Shown here piece after piece: positions 58,678 through 64,000 of a stretch of DNA of 64,000 bases (position 1 is its first letter; the number at the start of each line of letters is the position of its first letter). Both the position numbers and the translations under genes were made by a program. This stretch comes from Desulfobacteraceae bacterium (lineage in GTDB: Bacteria; Desulfobacterota; Desulfobacteria; Desulfobacterales; Desulfosalsimonadaceae). The stretch is taken from positions 19,813-83,812 of the forward strand of contig JABZFM010000024.1 in NCBI GenBank assembly GCA_014237465.1, written 5' to 3'. Under the pieces are notes generated by a model that was given only the letters and a program-made list of their open reading frames with translations, searched no databases and had not been told where the DNA came from.

Positions 58678-58932
58678 TATAACTCCCCGTGTTTCAATTA
58701 TCCGACAATCAACGTACCGGTAAAATGGATAAACACTTCAAAAACCAACATCCAAATATTGGCTGATGAAGTGATTTAAAAATTTTAATTTAGCATGAAA
58801 CGAAGAGAAAATAAAATATAGTTTATATTGTCAAAATTTCAAACTATTCGGTCGTTAAATGCCAAACAACGCTTGCGGCCATTTTCCAGGTAGGATATAA
58901 ATAAACACAATGATCATCATATTAAAATTATG

Positions 58933-59968
58933 GCCTATTGACTTAGCTGACCCATCTATTTATAATCAACCCCATGAGCAATAAAGGGGTTAAACCAAAT
59001 TATTCGGAAATGAGTTGGTTAATTTTCCATGAGGAATTTCAGAGTGAAGAAGACTGTTATGCTTGGCTGTTCAAAACTCGCTGGCCAAAAGGATTTATTT
59101 GTCCCAAGTGCGAGGGTGAAGAGTATTGGCCAATTTCAGCTCAACAGCGGTTGTATAAATGTAAAAGTTGTCGAAATAGGGTTTCTCTTACCTCAGGAAC
59201 CATTTTTCACAAAACGAGAACACCTTTACTAAAATGGTTTATGTTAATTTTTAGAATGGCCACCTCAAAAACAGGCGTTTCCATAAATGAAATGGCCAGA
59301 CAACTTGAGATCAATGACTATAAGACAGTCTGGACAATGGCCCATAAGGTTCGAAAAGCCATGGCAGATCGAGATAACCAATACCGGTTGGCAGGATTAA
59401 TAGAAATGGATGAATCTTTTTTCGGTCCAAGTTCTTCAGGCAAAAGAGGCCGGGGAGCAGAGAAAAAAGAATTGGTTATTGTTGTGGTATCCATTTGGGA
59501 AGATAAAGCTGGAAAAGAACGGCCCGGTTTTGCTCATGCTTTTGTAGTAAAAAAAGCAAATGCAGAGACAATCGAGAAAGTTTTAAAACGCCTTGATGTT
59601 GAAACTAAAGAAATAAAGCCATTAATAGATACAATCCGTTCCGATGGCTGGAGGAGTTATCAGACTGTGACAAAGAAACTTGGAATAGTTCATAATAGGG
59701 CTGTTCTTCTTGATCCAAAAGATTCTATGAAGTTGCTGCCCTGGACCCATAAGTTAATTGCCAATGCAAAAGCTGTTTTTGCTGGTCCGCATAGAGGTGT
59801 ATCAAAAAAGCATCTCCAGAGCTATCTTTCAGAGGTCTGCTATCGTTTTAATCGGAGATTTTGGGGTAAGGAAGTTTTTCATCGCTTATTATATGCTTGC
59901 GCAACAACGAGCACTATAACGAGGGATGAGTTGATGTTAAAAAAAGTGGGTCAGCTAAGTCCATAGGC
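58933..59968 (+). mobile_element. IS1595-family insertion sequence, apparently intact
   Basis: Terminal inverted repeats: 58933-58954 contains TTGACTTAGCTGACCCA, and the complement of 59947-59968 contains GGACTTAGCTGACCCA, so 21 of 22 positions match. They bracket a single transposase gene. AAAATTAT occurs at 58924-58931 and 59972-59979 as a candidate 8-bp target duplication, the size usual for IS1595, although it lies one base outside the left repeat and three outside the right. The gap before it (58678-58932) shows nothing else. Confidence 0.88.
58974..59966 (+). CDS. IS1595-family transposase
   Basis: 330 aa. An N-terminal zinc ribbon (FICPKCEGEEYW; YKCKSCRNRVSLTSGTIFHKTRTPL) is followed by a helix-turn-helix (SINEMARQLEINDYKTVWTMAHKVRKAM) and the ISXO2-like DDE-type domain: GLIEMDESFFG near 141, IRSDGWRSYQTV near 222 and the C-terminal CYRFNRRFWGKEVFHRLL. 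The stop codon lies inside the right terminal repeat. No frameshift is visible, so it may be active. Confidence 0.93.
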   Translation: MSNKGVKPNYSEMSWLIFHEEFQSEEDCYAWLFKTRWPKGFICPKCEGEEYWPISAQQRLYKCKSCRNRVSLTSGTIFHKTRTPLLKWFMLIFRMATSKTGVSINEMARQLEINDYKTVWTMAHKVRKAMADRDNQYRLAGLIEMDESFFGPSSSGKRGRGAEKKELVIVVVSIWEDKAGKERPGFAHAFVVKKANAETIEKVLKRLDVETKEIKPLIDTIRSDGWRSYQTVTKKLGIVHNRAVLLDPKDSMKLLPWTHKLIANAKAVFAGPHRGVSKKHLQSYLSEVCYRFNRRFWGKEVFHRLLYACATTSTITRDELMLKKVGQLSP

Positions 59969-60019
59969 AATAAAATTATAAAAAAAATTGGTAAATTAAT
60001 AATTAATACTTGCGCGAAA

Positions 60020-60048
60020 TTGACTTTACACAAGTCGGATCTTATTAT
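60020..60048 (+). promoter_or_regulatory. Sigma-70-type promoter of the two-component operon
   Basis: TTGACT at 60020-60025, 17 bp, TATTAT at 60043-60048, about 70 bp before the kinase ATG. The IS ends at 59968, so this promoter lies just outside the element. Confidence 0.6.
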
Positions 60049-60118
60049 ACATTGACTCATTATAGGAAGGTTTCTATTCATCGAAACAAAAATCCGCTGC
60101 TGAGCACAAGGAGCTCCT

Positions 60119-61387
60119 ATGGAAGAAATGGACGATTCGACGAAGATCATTGAGCCCGTCCGAAACAACCTTGTAAACACGGTTCTGTTTACCATTGTCA
60201 TTTGCGGTCTCCCCTGTCTGATAGCAGTACTGGTACTATCGTATAAGTTTGGCCGTTTGGAAAGTTACATCCCGCACACAGTCGGCTACATCGTTTGTCT
60301 GTTGACTATTCTCTTGCGCAATTGGCTATCCTTTCGTATGCGTGCAGGCATTCTCTTAGGAATACTTTTTGTTGTGGGCACCAGCGGAATGGTAAACTTT
60401 GGCCTTATTGGCGCGGGAACTTACTTCCTGTTTGTCTGTTGTATGCTTGCTGCTATTCTTTTCGGCACGATATTTGGCCTGTTAGCCCTCCTTGTCTGCA
60501 TAGCGAATATGGCCATTATAGGGCTAAGGCTCCACCTGGGAAAGGGCTCTTTTGCGTTGGACATAGTCGCGTATGCGACCGATCCAACGGCTTGGGTTTT
60601 GCGTATTCTTTATTTCGGCCTCTTCAGCGCCATCATCATTCTATCCTTGAGCAGATTATACCGCGTCCTTTTAGAGTCTATTGAAGCCCGTGACCGGACC
60701 GCCTCCCAACTAAGGCGTTCCCGGGAGGCGATACGAAACTTTTCCACTCATATGCAGGATAGCATCGAGGAAGAGCGTAAGCGCATAGCTCGAGAACTCC
60801 ATGATGAACTGGGGCAGTCGCTTACCTCATTACGCATGGAGTTGGCGGCAATGGTAGGCCGCTTGCAAAGCGACCAAGGACCGCTCTCCGAGAAGAGCTT
60901 CTCAATGCTGGGACTTCTTAACCGGACGATTACTTCAGTGAAGCGGATCTGCACCGAACTCCGCCCCAGTGTCATGGACGACCTGGGTCTTACTGCGGCC
61001 ATTGAGTGGCTGGCGGAGGATTTCCAGAAACGGACAGGCATCCAAGTCGAAGTCTTCACAAATCCTCCAGATATATTCGCAGATGACAAGCTGTCTATTG
61101 CCGTCTTTCGGATTGCTCAGGAGGCTCTGACCAATGTAGCGCGGCACGCGGGTGCCAAGCATGTAAAAATCACCCTCGAATGGCAGGACAGCAACCTGAT
61201 CTTGTTTGTTCATGATGACGGTAGGGGAATTCAGCAGGAAGAGTTGGACAAACGCGGATCTTTTGGTATCCTTGGGGCACAGGAGCGGGTATCCATCTTG
61301 GGAGGCAGTCTTACCATTCAAGGAGATCAAGAGACAGGCACTCAGCTCCACGTTCGTTTGCCCTCCAAAAACGGAGAAAAACCATGA
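60119..61387 (+). CDS. NarL-type sensor histidine kinase with membrane sensor
   Basis: 422 aa. The first ~185 residues hold six hydrophobic segments (FTIVICGLPCLIAVLVLSY; VGYIVCLLTILL; ...) with little outside the membrane. A short coiled coil leads to the HisKA_3 phosphorylation box ERKRIARELHDELGQSLTSLRMEL near 220, with the His in RELHDE. The ATPase domain has FRIAQEALTNVARHAGAKHVKITL, DDGRGI and GSFGILGAQERV. The signal is unknown and probably sensed within or near the membrane. It overlaps the response-regulator gene by ATGA. Confidence 0.93.
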   Translation: MEEMDDSTKIIEPVRNNLVNTVLFTIVICGLPCLIAVLVLSYKFGRLESYIPHTVGYIVCLLTILLRNWLSFRMRAGILLGILFVVGTSGMVNFGLIGAGTYFLFVCCMLAAILFGTIFGLLALLVCIANMAIIGLRLHLGKGSFALDIVAYATDPTAWVLRILYFGLFSAIIILSLSRLYRVLLESIEARDRTASQLRRSREAIRNFSTHMQDSIEEERKRIARELHDELGQSLTSLRMELAAMVGRLQSDQGPLSEKSFSMLGLLNRTITSVKRICTELRPSVMDDLGLTAAIEWLAEDFQKRTGIQVEVFTNPPDIFADDKLSIAVFRIAQEALTNVARHAGAKHVKITLEWQDSNLILFVHDDGRGIQQEELDKRGSFGILGAQERVSILGGSLTIQGDQETGTQLHVRLPSKNGEKP

Positions 61388-62016
61388 CGCGCGTTCTGAT
61401 CGCAGACGACCACTCAATTGTTCGGGAAGGCGTGAAAAGCGTCTTGGCCAATGTACCTGACGTGATAGTGGCTGCCGAGGCTCGTAACGGCAAGGAAGTC
61501 CTCAAGAAGGTCCGGAATGAGACAGTTGACTTAGTGATACTGGACATATCCATGCCTGGCCGATCGGGGTTGGAGATTCTAAAACAGCTGAAGATCGAAC
61601 ATCCGAACCTGCCCGTCCTGATCCTGAGTATGCACCCGGAAGAGCAATACGGTATGAGGGTACTAAAAGCCGGTGCTGACGGCTACCTCACCAAGGAGGC
61701 CGTCCCTGAGGAGCTTCTATTAGCGATACGCAAATTGACACAGGGAAGAAAATACATTCCACCCAAGCTGGCTGAACGGTTGGCAGAAAACCTGAGCCGA
61801 ACCGGAACCAGTTTGGCACACCAAGCACTTTCCGACCGAGAATATGAGGTCTTGTGCGGGGTCGGTAAGGGAAAAACCGTTTCCGAGATCGCCGCCGAAC
61901 TGCATCTTGGCGTCAGCACCGTTGCCACCTACCGCATCCGCATCCTGGAAAAACTGAATCTACGAACCAACGCCGACCTGACCTACTACGCCATCAAACA
62001 AGGGTTGGTGGACTGA
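61384..62016 (+). CDS. LuxR/NarL-family response regulator
   Basis: 210 aa. Receiver domain with acidic pocket LIADDHSIVREG, phosphorylated Asp in LVILDISMPGRSG near 55 and Lys in GYLTKEAV. The C-terminal GerE helix-turn-helix is LSDREYEVLCGVGKGKTVSEIAAELHLGVSTVATYRIRILEKL. It is translationally coupled to the kinase. A perfect palindrome at 62286 upstream of the next gene is a candidate binding site. Confidence 0.94.
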   Translation: MTRVLIADDHSIVREGVKSVLANVPDVIVAAEARNGKEVLKKVRNETVDLVILDISMPGRSGLEILKQLKIEHPNLPVLILSMHPEEQYGMRVLKAGADGYLTKEAVPEELLLAIRKLTQGRKYIPPKLAERLAENLSRTGTSLAHQALSDREYEVLCGVGKGKTVSEIAAELHLGVSTVATYRIRILEKLNLRTNADLTYYAIKQGLVD

Positions 62017-62285
62017 AAGGCCTTCGATAAAGGTTGTTTCTACCTTTGACGCGGCCTCATCTCCCGCGCTGTTTTTTCATCCTGGTTCATTCCCCTTTCT
62101 TTCACAACCAACCATTCTTTTTTTTGTAGTTTAAACAACGATAAAAAAATCAGTCTCCATTCTACAATAATATCCATTTCTCATCGACAGACAACGTCGC
62201 GGTTTTATGCTAAATATAAATTAACCGCGAGCTAACGCAAACGCTATGTTGAAAAAGATTCGGTTTAAGACTAAAGCCACAATGC

Positions 62286-62312
62286 TGTCCCAAATAGAAT
62301 CTATTTGGGACA
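62286..62312. promoter_or_regulatory. Perfect 27-bp palindrome upstream of a secreted protein gene
   Basis: TGTCCCAAATAGA, one base, TCTATTTGGGACA: 13-base arms without mismatch, 40 bp before the ATG at 62352. Its position suggests an operator or a strong 5' hairpin. The remaining 62017-62285 has no gene; no convincing -35/-10 pair was found. Confidence 0.75.
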
Positions 62313-62351
62313 TGAGTGACATAAACCTTAATTCATTATGGAGGTATGATT

Positions 62352-63575
62352 ATGAACCAGCTTTCACGTCTAATTCTCGCATTGTTCTTTCTATTGGTGG
62401 GAATCTACTACCCTGCCGTCGGCCAGGCGCAGGATGATCCACTAGCCGACTGCTTCTGGGAAATCCCGAAGGACCTGTTATTCCGGGAGGTAAACTACCT
62501 TTACTGGCGAGGGGAATTCACCTTACCTGACAATGATCAGCTTGTCATCCACGGGCAATACCCATATTCCCGTGAGTTTTCGACAGGACTCTACATCGTA
62601 ACCGAAACCGGTGGCAGGACCGAAATAAGCATGCTCCCTGGCAGCGTTGTCAACCCAGACGAAGGCTCTACAAATCCATGCTCACACAACGCCAGTAGGT
62701 ACGCTGAACCGCGTGATTACACTGTGACGGTTGTCCACGGAAGCCCACCTGACCCTCCTGAGCCGAATACGCTGTATCTCAAGAAAAAGGATGATGGGAG
62801 TTTCAACAACGAGGGCGAAATCCTCGTTCGATACTATCTACCAGACCAGGACACACCAATTGGTGGGGTTGCTCTGCCTGAAGTATTCTTGCTCCACCCC
62901 GACGGAAGCACGACGGATCTCACGGGAACCTGCCCGGATCCGGAGTCCACGTTCACTCGCGAAAACCCAGATGACTGGGAGCAAAACATCCTGCCGTTCA
63001 ATGTAAAGGTCCCAGTTCCCGGAGACGCTACGAGACCGATTTCGTGGTACGCATACCTCCCTGGTGTGATGGGAGGTGACATCTATGTGAGCCAGGGCAA
63101 CTCCTACGCCTACGCCAATATAGACGTTGCCGCCGGAGAGGTCTTGGTGATAAAAGGTCAAGCGCCGACCTTTCCTTATACCTACGAGAGTGCCGCTCGT
63201 ATGGGTGGCGGGCATGTCCGGTACTGGTCGTACAGCACGTATCAGTGGGGGACCAACCGAAGTTCTCGAGGCATCTTCGACGAACAGATCATGGTCAATC
63301 CCAGCCAGTTTTACACGATCGTGCTCAGTAGGCCTGAAGACCGTCCATCCAATGCTGATCCGGAATGCGGAGTTGCGTGGCTGGATGTGAATCCGAGTCC
63401 AGAAGGAACGTCCTCGATTGTCTTGCGACACGTTTTTCCAGCCCCTTACTTCCAGTTTACACCTCTGAATGCTGGGGATTGGTTCGGTCTCGAAGATGCG
63501 ATGGGACCTTACATGCCGACGGGTACTTACATGTCAACAGAGGAATTCGAGGATCTCGGGTATATAAGGCGATAG
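62352..63575 (+). CDS. Secreted protein of unknown function
   Basis: 407 aa from ATG at 62352 (MNQLSRLILALFFLLVG), 7 nt after GGAGG; an ATG two codons earlier is too close to it. The signal peptide is cleaved near GQAQDD. The mature protein is rich in Pro, Tyr, Asp and Trp with beta-type segments (FTLPDNDQLVIHGQYPYSREF; GEILVRYYLPDQD; ISWYAYLPGVMGG) and three or four Cys; a few segments look like a repeated two-domain design. I do not recognise a family. Codon choice is richer in G/C third positions than the 20-50 kb genes, hinting at transfer. It is probably controlled by the palindrome upstream. Confidence 0.75.
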   Translation: MNQLSRLILALFFLLVGIYYPAVGQAQDDPLADCFWEIPKDLLFREVNYLYWRGEFTLPDNDQLVIHGQYPYSREFSTGLYIVTETGGRTEISMLPGSVVNPDEGSTNPCSHNASRYAEPRDYTVTVVHGSPPDPPEPNTLYLKKKDDGSFNNEGEILVRYYLPDQDTPIGGVALPEVFLLHPDGSTTDLTGTCPDPESTFTRENPDDWEQNILPFNVKVPVPGDATRPISWYAYLPGVMGGDIYVSQGNSYAYANIDVAAGEVLVIKGQAPTFPYTYESAARMGGGHVRYWSYSTYQWGTNRSSRGIFDEQIMVNPSQFYTIVLSRPEDRPSNADPECGVAWLDVNPSPEGTSSIVLRHVFPAPYFQFTPLNAGDWFGLEDAMGPYMPTGTYMSTEEFEDLGYIRR

Positions 63576-63614
63576 TCAAAAAACTGGAGTAGCGAAACGC
63601 CCAATGGCTTGCCA

Positions 63615-63643
63615 GGGGGTGGGGCTCGTTAGCTCCCACCCCC
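63615..63643 (+). terminator. G/C-rich terminator after the secreted protein gene
   Basis: GGGGGTGGGGCT, short loop, AGCTCCCACCCCC with one bulged base, followed by TTCTTC. It sits 40 bp after the stop codon at 63575. Confidence 0.7.
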
Positions 63644-63760
63644 TTCTTCACCTGATTCTCACTGATCGATGTGCAAGACTGGTGAGGAAGAAGCAGGCTT
63701 GCTCTAAGTATTCGCCCATATTTATAGGTAAAACTAAAATTTAATTTCGAGGAGTTTATT

Positions 63761-63820
63761 ATGAAATCAGCAATTCGATCTTTCGATATCTGGAAGAAGC
63801 CTCACGTAAAAAAAAAATGA
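63761..63820 (+). CDS. Possible 19-aa basic peptide
   Basis: ATG at 63761 with GAGGAG 6-7 nt upstream. The product is MKSAIRSFDIWKKPHVKKK. The coding sequence ends in a run of ten A residues before the TGA, so a slip could extend it by a few residues. It might be a leader or small peptide gene, or chance: the ribosome site is its best support. I recognise no family. Confidence 0.35.
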   Translation: MKSAIRSFDIWKKPHVKKK

Positions 63821-63892
63821 TCAAACCATCCCAAAATTAAAAAAATTTCTATTATGGGTTGAACGAAGCCGCTACGCGGCGGAAAAATCAAA

Positions 63893-63954
63893 ATAGTGTA
63901 TACTCCCTTTATGTGTCCAATTTCGGGCATTTATAAAAAAGGAGTATACACTAT
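63893..63954. repeat. Perfect 14-bp inverted repeat around the start of a possible recombinase gene
   Basis: ATAGTGTATACTCC at 63893-63906 and GGAGTATACACTAT at 63941-63954. The right arm contains the ribosome site (GGAG) and start codon of the last ORF, so folding of the mRNA would hide them. It may be an operator, a translational lock, or the edge of a mobile element. Confidence 0.7.
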
Positions 63955-64000
63955 GAAGGAATCAGAAGTAAATCGTTTTAACAAACTCTACCAACGTCAC
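63953..64000 (+). CDS. N-terminus of a possible integrase/recombinase, cut by the window edge
   Basis: ATG at 63953, with AAGGAG upstream, gives MKESEVNRFNKLYQRH before the sequence ends. This start is reminiscent of tyrosine recombinases that accompany IS91-like elements in delta-proteobacteria, but 16 residues are too few to be sure. Confidence 0.4.
   Translation, partial: MKESEVNRFNKLYQRH

Noticed and set aside
61206..61460. 84-codon plus-strand ORF spanning the kinase/regulator junction
   Set aside because: Out of frame with both clear genes, which overlap by ATGA; it is a shadow frame.

Overview
The window looks like a piece of a chromosome from an anaerobic Desulfobacterota-type bacterium (Desulfobacterales-like). 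This is inference: it rests on the mix of acyl-CoA carboxylation and beta-oxidation genes, an enoate-reductase-type enzyme, an N-terminal ferredoxin/acyl-CoA ligase fusion, a GldA/F/G-type ABC system, sigma-54 control, and many long intergenic hairpins. No rRNA or complete tRNA gene and no CRISPR array was seen.

0-5.5 kb: a partial AAA ATPase with four 32-bp-spaced repeats upstream, then the most unusual region. Two near-identical sigma-54 (-24/-12) promoters at 741 and 2924 each drive a pair of tiny genes encoding hydrophobic peptides with a 19-20-residue core (METLLTIGHIVVYAILWIA and relatives). The two cassettes flank a sigma-54-dependent AAA+ activator. A cyclic-nucleotide-binding patatin-like lipase follows.

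5.6-20 kb: a nucleotidyltransferase/small Cys-rich protein pair, then a long minus-strand catabolic cluster. From promoter to end it reads TetR regulator, acyl-CoA carboxylase carboxyltransferase, biotin carboxylase, biotin carrier, enoyl-CoA hydratase, AtuA-like protein, acyl-CoA dehydrogenase, DinB-like protein, BKACE-type beta-keto acid cleavage enzyme, dienoyl-CoA reductase-like flavoenzyme and GNAT. It resembles acyclic-terpene/leucine (atu/liu) logic: dehydrogenate, carboxylate, hydrate, cleave.

20-47 kb: housekeeping and envelope genes. These include a TPR protein, lipid A acyltransferase, a TetR with SCP2 and M24 peptidase genes, MazG, a Gld-type ABC operon with DUF4340 and MuiA-like proteins, an alanine symporter, a PurN-like protein, DUF1846, 6-phosphofructokinase, TraB, a TIGR02147-type regulator coupled to a beta-propeller lipoprotein, an outer-membrane protein and AlkD.

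48-57 kb: a second, plus-strand acyl-CoA operon with a palindromic operator: thiolase, TetR, nitroreductase, ferredoxin/acyl-CoA ligase fusion, two acyl-CoA dehydrogenases (the second without the usual catalytic Glu) and an SDR.

57-64 kb: a WD40/PEGA lipoprotein, an intact IS1595-type insertion sequence, a NarL-type two-component system, a secreted protein preceded by a perfect 27-bp palindrome, a 19-aa basic ORF, and the start of a possible recombinase. This end looks like an accessory island.

Throughout, at least ten intergenic elements share one architecture: an outer stem, a conserved internal loop (CAAGGC opposite AACGCAG) and an inner stem whose sequence changes from copy to copy while staying paired.
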